A stretch of 64,000 bases of DNA, taken from the NCBI RefSeq assembly GCF_000349325.1, contig NC_020504.1, positions 310,001 through 374,000 of the forward strand, read 5' to 3'. The notes beneath the pieces were generated by a model. It did no database searches. It was not told the origin of the DNA and saw only the letters and a list, made by a program, of their open reading frames with translations. This DNA comes from Streptomyces davaonensis JCM 4913 (GTDB taxonomy: Bacteria; Actinomycetota; Actinomycetes; Streptomycetales; Streptomycetaceae). Both the position numbers and the translations under genes were made by a program. Positions 25,968 through 34,447 of this stretch are shown here, in pieces. Numbering within the stretch: the first letter of the stretch is position 1; each line of letters starts with the position of its first letter.

Positions 25968-26378
25968 TTGAAGACCCGACTCGCCACCGCCGCCGGCGCC
26001 GCCGTTCTGACCGCGGCCACCGTACTGGGAGCGCCGGCCGCGGGCGCGCAGACCGCGGCGTACCCGACCACGCCCATCACAGGCGTCTCGTATGGCGCCA
26101 GCTACGTCAGCGGCACTCTGACCTGGTACAACCGGTCGGTCGGGGTCGACGGAGCACTCCGGGCCGTCGGCTGCCGCAGGGCGTGGGTCGGCACGTACGA
26201 CGCCTCGGGTAGCCTCCTCGGCGCCAGGAGCACCAGTACCAAGTGCGACGTGACGTATTCGCTCGACGACTTCCCGTCAGTCCCCGCAGACGTGCCCGGC
26301 GGGGCCGCGTACGTCGTCGTGTGCCTTGACGACGCCAGCGCGTCCCCACTCGATTGCGAGCCGTTCTACCGGCCCTGA
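25968..26378 (+). CDS. Small secreted protein of unknown function
   Basis: 136 residues from TTG 25968 with TGGAGG 6 nt upstream. Residues 1-29 form a Sec signal peptide (KTRLATAAGAAVLTAATVLG, cleavage near AGAQTA). The mature part begins YPTTPITGVSYGASYVSGTL and is beta-rich, with four Cys at about residues 65, 86, 119 and 127 that could form two disulfides. No enzymatic motif is recognised. It is followed after 50 nt by a GC-rich hairpin, which fits a single-gene transcript. Confidence 0.75.
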   Translation: MKTRLATAAGAAVLTAATVLGAPAAGAQTAAYPTTPITGVSYGASYVSGTLTWYNRSVGVDGALRAVGCRRAWVGTYDASGSLLGARSTSTKCDVTYSLDDFPSVPADVPGGAAYVVVCLDDASASPLDCEPFYRP

Positions 26379-26428
26379 CCACTCCGACCACTCGATAAGT
26401 GACCTTGCGCCGACACACATACCCGGCC

Positions 26429-26457
26429 CCGGGGCGGAACGACACGCGCCGCCCCGG
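26429..26457. terminator. Hairpin terminator after the secreted protein gene
   Basis: CCGGGGCGG pairs with CCGCCCCGG over nine bases around an 11-nt loop, 50 nt beyond the stop at 26378. No U-tract follows. Confidence 0.6.
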
Positions 26458-26589
26458 AAGCTGATCCCGTCGCCCGACGAGGCAGAGCTACGAGCCATCG
26501 ACCGTCGAGCCTCCGTAGATGACCGGGACGACGGCAGGCGTGGGATGTTCGGCTGTATGACCGTGGGAGCAATGGGGCTTCGGTCCTAC

Positions 26590-28031
26590 TAGGGCTTGGT
26601 CAGGTTCGTATGGGTGCGGGTATGTCGCGGTGGCAGGTGGGGCAGGCGCCGGCCCAGGTGGCGAGGAGGGTCTGCAGTTCGCGGACGACCTGGTAGAGGC
26701 TCAGGCCTGCGCCGTGTCTTTTGGGTCTTGTGCCAATCGCCGCAGGGTGCAGAAGGCGTGGGCGGCGGAGACGAGGGTGACGTGGTGGTGCCAGCCGTTC
26801 CAGGTGCGGCCCTCGAAGTGGGCCAGGCCCAGGGCCTGTTTCATCTCCCGGTAGTCGTGCTCGATGCGCCAGCGCAGCTTGGCCAGCCGTACCAAAGTGG
26901 CCAGCGGCATCCCGGAGGGAAGGTTCGACAGCCAGAACTGCACCGGCTCGCTCTCGCCGGCCGGCCATTCGGCCAGCAGCCAGCGTTCGGGTAGTTCTGG
27001 ATTGTCGCCGGCTTTGCGCACGCCGCGTCCGGCCGGCCGCACGCGCAGAGCGACGAACCTCGAGTACATGCGTTTGAAGCCGCTGCGGCTGTTGCCTGGT
27101 CGGGACCCTTCCCGCCAGGACACCGGCCGCGCGGCCGTCTTTCCGGCCGCGATGACCAGGTCCTTCATGCTCTGCACAGGTTCGGGGTACTGCATCTTCG
27201 GTGGTCGGCCGGTGCCCGCATAGGCGGGCATAGCGGGCTGGGCGTCGGCCGGGTGGGCGGTGTGGCGGGAGGAAATGCCCACCGCATAGGGCAGGTTGCG
27301 TTCTTCCAGGCCGTGGCGGAAAGCGGCGGCATCACCGTATCCGGCGTCCGCGACGACCAGCGGGATGTCGATGCCCCACGACTGGGTCTCGTCGATCATG
27401 TCCAGGGCCAGCTGCCACTTCTCCACATGCCCCACCTGGGCGGGAATACCGCAGCGGCCGCGGCGGGCGATCTTGTCCCGGTCCGCCTCCGGCGACGTGG
27501 GGTCCCAGGAGGCGGGCAGGAACAGCCGCCAGTTCACCGCGGCCGAGGCATGATCGTGCGCTAGGTGCAAGGAGACGCCCACCTGGCAGTTGGTGACCTT
27601 GCCCGCGGTACCGGTGTACTGCCGCGACACACACGCCGAAGCGTCCCCGTCCTTGAGGAAGCCGGTGTCATCGATGATCAACGCATCCGGCCCGATCGCG
27701 TCCTGCGTCCTCCAGGCCAGACGGGCCCGCACATGGGCTGGGTCCCACGGGCTGGTCGTCACGAAGTGAGCCAGTGCCTGCCGATTGCCGTCCTCGCCCA
27801 GGCGGGCCGCCATCGGTTCGACCGACTTGCGCCGCCCGTCCAGCAGCAGCCCGCGCACATACACCTGTCCCCACCGCCGCTGATCCGCACGGAAGAACCC
27901 ATCGAACATTTCCGCCGTGAAGGCCTCCAAGTCCTCCCGGACCAAGGCCATCTCCTCAGGTGTCACACCACACCAACGACACCCATGGACCAGTAGACAC
28001 GCAACCCACAAATGAAGGTGACCAAGCCCTA
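26590..28031 (-). mobile_element. Complete IS701-family insertion sequence
   Basis: 1442 bp bounded by 13-bp perfect inverted repeats TAGGGCTTGGTCA (26590-26602 and its complement at 28019-28031). Both sides are flanked by CTAC (26586-26589 and 28032-28035), a 4-bp target duplication as expected for IS701. It encodes one transposase on the minus strand. A deleted second copy lies at 35025-35529. Confidence 0.9.
26701..27966 (-). CDS. IS701-family DDE transposase
   Basis: 421 residues from GTG 27966 (TPEEMALVREDLEAFTAEMF), the usual N-terminus for the family; the longer upstream frame is not needed. Catalytic residues are visible: Asp in LIIDDTGFLKDG, Asp in LVVADAGYGD, and Glu in RWRIEHDYREMKQALGL. 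The core WREGSRPGNSRSGFKRMYSR and RWLLAEWPAGESEP are typical. Intact ends, intact target duplication and an uninterrupted gene suggest that the element is young and may be active. Confidence 0.9.
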   Translation of the reverse strand: MTPEEMALVREDLEAFTAEMFDGFFRADQRRWGQVYVRGLLLDGRRKSVEPMAARLGEDGNRQALAHFVTTSPWDPAHVRARLAWRTQDAIGPDALIIDDTGFLKDGDASACVSRQYTGTAGKVTNCQVGVSLHLAHDHASAAVNWRLFLPASWDPTSPEADRDKIARRGRCGIPAQVGHVEKWQLALDMIDETQSWGIDIPLVVADAGYGDAAAFRHGLEERNLPYAVGISSRHTAHPADAQPAMPAYAGTGRPPKMQYPEPVQSMKDLVIAAGKTAARPVSWREGSRPGNSRSGFKRMYSRFVALRVRPAGRGVRKAGDNPELPERWLLAEWPAGESEPVQFWLSNLPSGMPLATLVRLAKLRWRIEHDYREMKQALGLAHFEGRTWNGWHHHVTLVSAAHAFCTLRRLAQDPKDTAQA

Positions 28032-28069
28032 CTACTCGCGGAGTCACCCGATCCCTACGTTGTTCTGCA

Positions 28070-28128
28070 GGACGTGGTGAGCCCTTCGTATGGTTCACCC
28101 ACCCAGGGGTGCCGGGCGTGGCTGTCAC
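28070..28128 (+). repeat. Dispersed repeat, copy 2 (partner at 24243-24300)
   Basis: This matches 24243-24300 nearly base for base over its first 27 positions and then with scattered changes. It is located immediately upstream of the IS110 fragment at 28146. Confidence 0.7.
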
Positions 28129-28145
28129 CCGATAGCCGATGACGT

Positions 28146-28318
28146 GGCTTCCACATCTCGGCGTTGTTCAGCATCCGACATTCCGATGAATCGCGTCAGT
28201 TCTACGACCGCAAACGCGCTGACGGCAAGCGTCACACCCAGGCCGTCATCACCCTTGCCCGCCGCCGCGTGAACGTCCTCTGGGCTCTCCTACGCGACGG
28301 GCGATACTACGAACTAAC
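28146..28318 (+). pseudogene. IS110-family transposase C-terminal fragment
   Basis: The frame reads FHISALFSIRHSDESRQFYD, RKRADGKRHTQAVITLARRR and VNVLWALLRDGRYYE, the C-terminal end of IS110-family transposases. The catalytic N-terminal RuvC-like domain is missing. It abuts an IS630 fragment. Confidence 0.75.
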
Positions 28319-28326
28319 CCCACCCA

Positions 28327-28512
28327 GTGCCCTTGCGGCTTGACAGACCCGAGCTCAACCCGGTCGAAGGCGTCTGGTCGCTGCTGCGACGCGGCTACAC
28401 CACTAAAGTCTCCTTCACCAGCCCAGACCACCTCATCCGCACCGTCCGCCAGGGCCTTCGCAAGACCCAGTACCGTCCCGCCCTCCTCGACGGCTGCCTC
28501 ACACAAACCGGA
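28327..28512 (+). pseudogene. IS630-family transposase C-terminal fragment
   Basis: PELNPVEGVWSLLRRGYTTK with the catalytic Glu, then RTVRQGLRKTQYRPALLDGC, is the last block of IS630 (DDE_3) transposases. It is truncated at both sides and directly joined to the IS110 scrap, so the junction reflects nested insertions and deletion. Confidence 0.75.
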
Positions 28513-28644
28513 CTAGCCCCTCGGGCCCGGATAACTCACTGCGACACCACGAATTCAAGCTCAGTAGAACTGACCGTCACGAAGTTTCCGCCACAGCCAA
28601 AAACGCTGATCCCCATCAGTGCTGCCGGAGGCGTGCGTGCGCCT

Positions 28645-28782
28645 CGACCAGTCGATGCGGCCTTCAGCGTCGGCGTCGACCAGTACGGCCGCGAAGACCT
28701 TGTCCCACGTGCCGTCCGCCGACCAACGTCTGTGCCGCTCGTACACGGTCTTCCAGCTACCTCGATAACCCGGGCCGCTTCG
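28645..28782 (-). pseudogene. IS5-family transposase fragment
   Basis: The minus strand encodes GSWKTVYERHRRWSADGTWD then DADAEGRIDWS, the insertion-site (DUF4096-like) region of IS5-type transposases. Flanking frames contain further scraps out of frame. It cannot be functional. Confidence 0.65.
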
Positions 28783-28867
28783 CTGCGCGGCGTCAGCATC
28801 TGCGGGCAAGCCCTGGTCTGCATCTGTTTCTCCACCGCGATGAACCTGGCCACAGCCGGCATCCCCG

Positions 28868-29107
28868 CAGGTGGGTGGTTCGATCGGCATCGCGCTCCTC
28901 AACACGCTCGCGACAGGCGCCGCCACCAACTACCTCGTCGGCAAGCAGCCCACGCCCCAGGTCCAGGCCCAGGCCCCTTTGGAGAGCTACTCGACGGCGT
29001 ACTGGTGGTCGGCCCCGTTCTTCGCGGTCGGCTTCGTGGTCACCCTGGCCCTGTACCGCCGGGGTGTGCCCACCGGGCATCCCACGGAGGCCGCGGTCCA
29101 GATGTGA
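28868..29107 (+). pseudogene. C-terminal fragment of an MFS drug-resistance (DHA2-type) transporter
   Basis: The frame reads GGSIGIALLNTLATGAATNY, an intracellular-loop and TM motif of 14-TM DHA2 exporters, then a last TM segment YWWSAPFFAVGFVVTLALYR and a short tail. About 80 of some 480 residues survive; the 5' part was replaced by transposase debris. Confidence 0.65.
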
Positions 29108-29252
29108 CCGCTGCCCGCCTGCCCTCCTGTGGCAACCGAGATCATGTACGGGAATCGCGAAAATTGGGCACCAGTTGACGTATTGACGCCGAATGTCCCC
29201 TCGCCCCACAGTGAGTGTCGTCTCCACAGGCCGGCAATCCGGGGGAAGGCCA

Positions 29253-29492
29253 ATGCCGGAAAGACAGAAGGTGCGCGCCCGTTTCTGGGCCGAGACGGCA
29301 TGTGCCGGGCTGAGCGCCATTCTTGCGATCATGACCGCCTTCACCCGCGAATGGATCGAACTGCTCTTCGGGGTGGATCCGGACGGCGGCAACGGAAGTC
29401 TCGAATCGGCGCTGGTCGTCCTGTTCGCTGTGGCGGCCTGCGTGTTCGGACTGGTCGCGCGCGCGGAACGGCGCAGGGCTGCGCCGGCCTGA
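29253..29492 (+). CDS. Small two-TM membrane protein
   Basis: 79 residues from ATG 29253 with GGGGGAAGG upstream. Two hydrophobic segments are seen, at about residues 11-30 (AETACAGLSAILAIMTAFTR) and 50-68 (SALVVLFAVAACVFGLVARA), joined by an acidic loop and ending in a basic tail (ERRRAAPA). It resembles many small actinobacterial membrane proteins with no known role. It lies 102 nt before the 1097-residue propeller gene, with which it may share a promoter around 29170. Confidence 0.65.
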   Translation: MPERQKVRARFWAETACAGLSAILAIMTAFTREWIELLFGVDPDGGNGSLESALVVLFAVAACVFGLVARAERRRAAPA

Positions 29493-29594
29493 GCTCATAC
29501 GCGCGAGAATGCGGGTGGTCCCACCCGTTGGATTGCGGGTGGTCCAGAAGATCAGGCAGCCACCGCTTCAGCAACGGACGATCTGAGGTCTCTC

Positions 29595-32500
29595 ATGGGT
29601 GTGCGTGCCGAAGACGCTGACAAGCCCGACGCTGCACCTGCTCCGCCCTTTCCGCCCGGCCCGGAACGAAGACTCGCTCTCGCCCACGATCTGCTGCAGC
29701 GCAAAGGGTTCGAGGACGCCCTGACGTTCGGGAAGTGGAAACTCGATACGTCGTTCCGTTGGCGCCTGTCCGCCCTCACCGGAATCGCCCGCCGCGACGA
29801 GGCCTTCCACGCCGGTCATGCGCACGACGTGCTGCCGCTGAACGGCGGCGCCGCACTGGTGGCCGCGCACACCGGCGGCGTGTGGCTGGTGCTCTCCACC
29901 GGAGGCGCGGTCTGTGTCAGCAACCTCTGGTCCCAGCCGAACGTGAACTGTCTGGTCCAAGGCCCACGTCCGGACGAGATCCTGGCGCTCGGAGACGGCG
30001 CGTACGCCACCCACTGGGGCCACCTCTTCGCCCGCCTGGCCTGGCTGCCCATCACCATGCCGCCGGGCGTCGCCAGGATCCATGCCGCCGAATACATGCC
30101 GGGCGCCGACATCGTGGTGGTCGCGGCCAACCAGGACGTCTTCTGGAGCCCCTGGCCCGCGACCCCGCTCGGGCCGTGGGCCTGGACGCCCGTGGGACTG
30201 CCAGGCGACTTCCAGGGGCTCGCCCTGGGCCCCAACCAGACCATCTGCGCCGCCGCCAGGGGCGGCGCGATCTCCGTGCTCGCCTTCACCGCGGCAGGCG
30301 GACTGCAGCTCGCCGCGACGGCCACGGTCAACGGAATCGTCCCCACGGACATGCGCACCACGATCCTGACGTCCTCCCCCGCCGACCGGAACCGCATGTA
30401 CGCGGCCACCTCACGCACCGCCGGCCGGGACGAGTGGCTCCTGGCAGTTCTTCGCTCCAACGACGGCGGCCGCACGTGGAACGCCTGCGCCAACACCCTC
30501 ACCGGCGACCCCGGAAGGGATCTGCTGCAATCCGCGGGCAACCAAGGTGGCTGGAACAACGCGCTCGCCGCCTCGCCCGTCAATGCCGATGTGGCCCTCC
30601 TGGGCTGGCGCAAGGCAGGCATCTATCTCACCGAGGACGGCGGGCAAACCTGGACCCTGCGCGCCAACGACGACCCGGGGAGCAACGCGCATCTGCACTC
30701 CGACGTCCACGCGATGCGCTTCGACACCGAGCAGGCGGACGGCCGTCGGTACCTCGTGGCCAGCGACGGCGGAGTCGTCACGACCGACGACCTCGGCGGC
30801 ACGTACACCAGTCTGTTCAACTCCCGCCTGCCCACCTTGCAGTTCGGCAGCAACCCGCCACGCAGCAACCAGGAGGGCAGCGGGTCATCGTTCGCGGCCC
30901 GCCCCGACGGCGTGATTGCGGGCGGATTGCAGGACAACGGGGTGGTGTGGAAACGAGCGGGCAGATACGAGCCCTGGCACCACGCGGCCGAAAGCGATGG
31001 TCACCGCGCCGTCTTCCTGTCCACGGGCGATCTGCTGCTGACGACCAACGTCGCCCCGGCCCCCCAGCTCTGTATCTGGTCCGCCCAGGGCTGGGGCTCC
31101 TTCGGCCCGCCGCGCACCGTGCTGCGCTACACCGCCGCGCCGGGTGCCGCGGGCAGAGCCGAGGACGGCGTGCGCGACCTGCGACCGGGGGACCCGCCGC
31201 CCGGCGGCTTCCGGCACACCCCCATGTCGGCGGTTCACTCGCCATCTTTCCACCGGACCAGCACGTGGTCCCTGCCGGGGCCGGTCGGTGGGGCACCCGG
31301 ACCGACGTACAGGCGCCTGATGCTGGCCGTCGCCGCCATCCACGCGGATGTCTACGGTCTCTTCGCGGGCCTGGACCCTTCACGGCCGCTGTGGGCTTGG
31401 GAGTACTTGGGAACCGTCAGCCAACTCGACGCGGCCTCCCAATACATCACCGCCGTCGCCTCATTCGACGGTCACACCGTCTACGCGGGCACCTCCGACG
31501 CCCGCATTTTCGCCGTCGACAGCAAGAACGGCACGAGCATTGACCTTCCGGTCACACCCGTCGCCTCGCCCGCCTTCGGCGGGCACATATCCCAACTCAT
31601 CCAATACGGCAGCGGCCAGGACGCCTACGCGATCCGAGGCAGTGATCTGCTGCGCCTGGACGGCCTCAAGTGGCAGCCCGTACGCAATCTCCCCGTCGAG
31701 CAGCTCTTCGCGGTCGAAGTCAACCGGGCAGGCGACGTCACCGAGGTCTTTGCCGCGACCGACTCCAAGGTCTTCGTCAGCCGCGACGCGGGCGACACCT
31801 GGAAGCTCGCCACCGCCGGTCTGCCGCAGCGTGCTCACTGCACCGGCCTGGCCATCGGAGCCGACGAGAACGGTGACCGCGTCCTGTACCTGTCGACGTA
31901 CGGCCGATCCGTCTGGGACACACTGATCCGCTCCGTACCCGCCGCACCGGGCACGCAACTTCCGGGCGACGCACGCCCGCAGGCGGAGATGGCGACCGGA
32001 CTGCGTGTGATGTCCGCACGCCTCGCCGGCGCGGCCCGTCGGGAAGAGGCCACGGCAGCCGGCCTGGAGTCCGCCCGCATCACTGCGGACTTGATCACGG
32101 ACCCACAGCAGCTCGACCCGGCGTCGGTCAAGAACGAGGCACGGGCCACCGCCCACCACCTCATCGAGGTGGTGGGCGCCTGGCCAGGAGCAGAGAGCAT
32201 CACCGCGACGCAGACAGGCGTGGCCCTGTACCGCGGACTCCTGGCGGACCAACCCGACGACCGAGAGGCGCGCAACATGGTGGCGTGGGGGCTGTCCGAC
32301 CGCTTGGCGGTGCGCCAGAGCCAGGCAGGCAACAACGACGCAGCGGCCGCGGCAGCCCGCGAAGCCATCGAGATCACGCTGGCCCTGACCACGGACCCAG
32401 GTTCACTGTCAGTACCGGACCTGGCCCGCCGCGTCGTCGAGGTAGCGGGCTACCTGCCAATCGCGGAAGCAGTCACCTCGACACGGAAGGGTGTGGAAGT

Positions 32501-32888
32501 CTTCCGCGGCCTCCTGGCCCCACACCCCGACGACAAGGAACTGCGCAACCTGCTGGCATGGGCCCTCTCGGACCGCCTCGTCGTACGCCAGAACCAAGCC
32601 GGCGACACCGAATCCGCAGCAGCCGGCGCCCGCGAAGCCATCGAGATCACGCAGGCCCTGACCACGAACCCAGGTTCACTGTCAGTATCGGACCTGGCCC
32701 GCCGGGTGGTGCTGGTGGCGGGGTACCTGCCGGCGGCGGAGGCGGTCACGGCGACCCGGTCGGGCATCGAGGTGCTCCGGCAGCTCGTGACAGAACGACC
32801 CGACGACCGAGACCGGCGCAACCTGCTGGCATGGGCCCTGACGCTCCTGGCGCAACGCGAGGCTGCCACGGGGGCCACTCCGGACTGA
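29595..32888 (+). CDS. 1097-residue beta-propeller (BNR/Asp-box) protein with C-terminal helical repeats
   Basis: From ATG 29595. Residues about 75-770 form one or two beta-propellers with Asp boxes: SNDGGRTWNACAN, TEDGGQTWTLRAND, SRDAGDTWKLATAG. These are sortilin/sialidase-type repeats. No sialidase Arg triad or signal peptide is visible, so a binding role in the cytoplasm is more likely than glycosidase activity. Residues about 800-1097 contain three copies of a unit of about 93 residues (AREAIEITxALTTxPGSLSV, AEAVTxTRxGxEVxRxLL, RPDDRxxRNLLAWALS) resembling TPR-type superhelices; units two and three are nearly identical. The propeller-plus-TPR layout resembles sensor halves of conflict-system proteins, but no effector domain is present. 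Confidence 0.75.
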   Translation: MGVRAEDADKPDAAPAPPFPPGPERRLALAHDLLQRKGFEDALTFGKWKLDTSFRWRLSALTGIARRDEAFHAGHAHDVLPLNGGAALVAAHTGGVWLVLSTGGAVCVSNLWSQPNVNCLVQGPRPDEILALGDGAYATHWGHLFARLAWLPITMPPGVARIHAAEYMPGADIVVVAANQDVFWSPWPATPLGPWAWTPVGLPGDFQGLALGPNQTICAAARGGAISVLAFTAAGGLQLAATATVNGIVPTDMRTTILTSSPADRNRMYAATSRTAGRDEWLLAVLRSNDGGRTWNACANTLTGDPGRDLLQSAGNQGGWNNALAASPVNADVALLGWRKAGIYLTEDGGQTWTLRANDDPGSNAHLHSDVHAMRFDTEQADGRRYLVASDGGVVTTDDLGGTYTSLFNSRLPTLQFGSNPPRSNQEGSGSSFAARPDGVIAGGLQDNGVVWKRAGRYEPWHHAAESDGHRAVFLSTGDLLLTTNVAPAPQLCIWSAQGWGSFGPPRTVLRYTAAPGAAGRAEDGVRDLRPGDPPPGGFRHTPMSAVHSPSFHRTSTWSLPGPVGGAPGPTYRRLMLAVAAIHADVYGLFAGLDPSRPLWAWEYLGTVSQLDAASQYITAVASFDGHTVYAGTSDARIFAVDSKNGTSIDLPVTPVASPAFGGHISQLIQYGSGQDAYAIRGSDLLRLDGLKWQPVRNLPVEQLFAVEVNRAGDVTEVFAATDSKVFVSRDAGDTWKLATAGLPQRAHCTGLAIGADENGDRVLYLSTYGRSVWDTLIRSVPAAPGTQLPGDARPQAEMATGLRVMSARLAGAARREEATAAGLESARITADLITDPQQLDPASVKNEARATAHHLIEVVGAWPGAESITATQTGVALYRGLLADQPDDREARNMVAWGLSDRLAVRQSQAGNNDAAAAAAREAIEITLALTTDPGSLSVPDLARRVVEVAGYLPIAEAVTSTRKGVEVFRGLLAPHPDDKELRNLLAWALSDRLVVRQNQAGDTESAAAGAREAIEITQALTTNPGSLSVSDLARRVVLVAGYLPAAEAVTATRSGIEVLRQLVTERPDDRDRRNLLAWALTLLAQREAATGATPD

Positions 32889-32927
32889 AGGCTGTTGCAG
32901 AAGGCTGCGAGCTGGGCATTCTCTTGT

Positions 32928-33190
32928 ATGCGTGGGGTGTTGAGGGCTGAGCAGGTCTGGGTGGGGACCTTCACGGGGCTGCGGATGCGGCAGTTCGAGG
33001 GCTTGTTGCGGGTGGTGCGGGAGCGCGGTGGCAATGGGCCTGACGGCGGTCGTCCGTGGGCTCTGCCCTTGTCGGACCGGGTGCTGCTGGTAGCTGTGTA
33101 CTACCGGACGAACCTCACGATGCGGCAGCCGGCACCGCTGTTCGGGATTTCATCGGCAACCGTGTGCCGATACGGACCGTGTCACGGCCC
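32928..33190 (+). pseudogene. IS5-family transposase N-terminal fragment
   Basis: From ATG 32928 the frame reads TGLRMRQFEGLLRVVRERGG, RPWALPLSDRVLLVAVYYRT and NLTMRQPAPLFGISSATVCR, the N-terminal HTH region of Streptomyces IS5-type transposases. It breaks off before the DDE domain. It begins 40 nt after the propeller gene and ends within the tail of the minus-strand gene at 33283. Confidence 0.7.
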
Positions 33191-33282
33191 GCCATGCGTG
33201 AGCGGCCGGTGGAGAGCTTCGTGCAGCGGGACGACCCGATCCCTCATCAGCTCCCGGCGCTCGCGGGTCAGCAGTACTCTCG

Positions 33283-33972
33283 CTATTCGCCCGACCCTGG
33301 TTGGCCGTCGTCTGGGGCACCCCGCGCGTTGGAGGGCGTGTGTCCGTCTGGGGGAGTGACCGATCTGGTCCAAATGATGGGGGCGTAGTTCATCTGGGTG
33401 GCATTGCCAATGAATACTTGGCGTTCATAGGCAAGGAAGTCGACCAACGAATCGCGAATGGCCTTGGCGCGGCTACTGAGATCGGCGTTGTCGAAGACGG
33501 CGTCCGGGGCCAGGATGCGCGCCCTCAGCTCTCGAGTGAGCTCGTGCATCTCGACAGTCACGGGCCGGCCCCTGTCCGCTGTCCCGTTGGCATCGCGTGT
33601 GTTGCGGAGTCGCGGAGAGAAGTTCACCAAAGAGACAGCTCTGACAACGGCTTGAAGCGCGGGTTCCGCCTTCTCGTCGTACATGGCTACCTCAACTGCC
33701 CTGCCCACCTGAAGATCCTGAATCGTCCAAGCCACGAGGCGGAACCAGTCCTGGACAGACACTGATGTGTCCGCAAGTGTCTGGAGCCTCTCCTCTTTCA
33801 TCTCGCCCGATCGGCGCTCGTCTTCGCGGAGCGTCTGCGCACGATCCATTTCGATCTCGTGTCGGCGCCGCCTCCTGTCGATCTGGCCGGGCCCATACAC
33901 CCCGGCTAAGCCGCCGATCAGCGCACCGCTGATCCCACTGATGAGACTGTAGAAGGTCGATCCGTCCGCCAT
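33283..33972 (-). CDS. Hypothetical membrane-anchored protein
   Basis: 229 residues from ATG 33972. Residues 6-28 (FYSLISGISGALIGGLAGVY) form a glycine-zipper TM anchor, followed by a strongly basic then mixed-charge helix (DRRRRRHEIEMDRAQTLRED) and a soluble helical domain. The family is common in actinomycetes and has no assigned function. The last 25 residues (SVTPPDGHTPSNARG onwards) have a different composition and abut the transposase fragment, so the natural C-terminus may have been replaced by insertion. No partner gene is evident. Confidence 0.65.
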   Translation of the reverse strand: MADGSTFYSLISGISGALIGGLAGVYGPGQIDRRRRRHEIEMDRAQTLREDERRSGEMKEERLQTLADTSVSVQDWFRLVAWTIQDLQVGRAVEVAMYDEKAEPALQAVVRAVSLVNFSPRLRNTRDANGTADRGRPVTVEMHELTRELRARILAPDAVFDNADLSSRAKAIRDSLVDFLAYERQVFIGNATQMNYAPIIWTRSVTPPDGHTPSNARGAPDDGQPGSGE

Positions 33973-33989
33973 GCACTCACTGTGACCGA

Positions 33990-34440
33990 GCTACTGCAGG
34001 ACGGGAAGGTTCGGTGCACCATGCGTGCATTGAGCCCGCCGACAACCTGCCGAACGGCATCCCTGTGCGAGGCTTCTGTGGCTCTTGCGATCACCTCCGG
34101 AGCCCCCGAATGACTCGCTCGCCAACGTCAGCGCAAGCACCCACCAGTCGACGTGATTCTCGCCCCGCGGCTGCGGCAACGGCCGCAACCATGGACGGCG
34201 GGGGCGGCTCTCCTGTCTCAACGGACGCCTACGGCGCCGCTGTCGCGGTGGGCTTCGCCCATCCTTCTGAGGTGTCCGGCGAAAGGGAGGCGCCGCGGAA
34301 GATCGCCGAAGTCATCGCCGCCGCTCTCAGCCATGCGACCCGACCGGCATCGATCGTGCCGCCAGGACCGATTCCGCGTTCCAGGCATATCGTAACAAAA
34401 GGTGCCACTCTCGGTGCACGCATCCACACTTGGCGGAAGG
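33990..34440. other. Gene-poor stretch
   Basis: I find no supported gene between the hypothetical membrane protein and the broken methyltransferase. Open frames here are G/C-rich by chance and lack ribosome sites. Confidence 0.4.
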
Positions 34441-34447
34441 AACGGCC

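Noticed and set aside
27967..28128. An N-terminal extension of the IS701 transposase
   Set aside because: The extension passes beyond the element's inverted repeat at 28019-28031; the family N-terminus TPEEMALVREDLE starts at GTG 27966.
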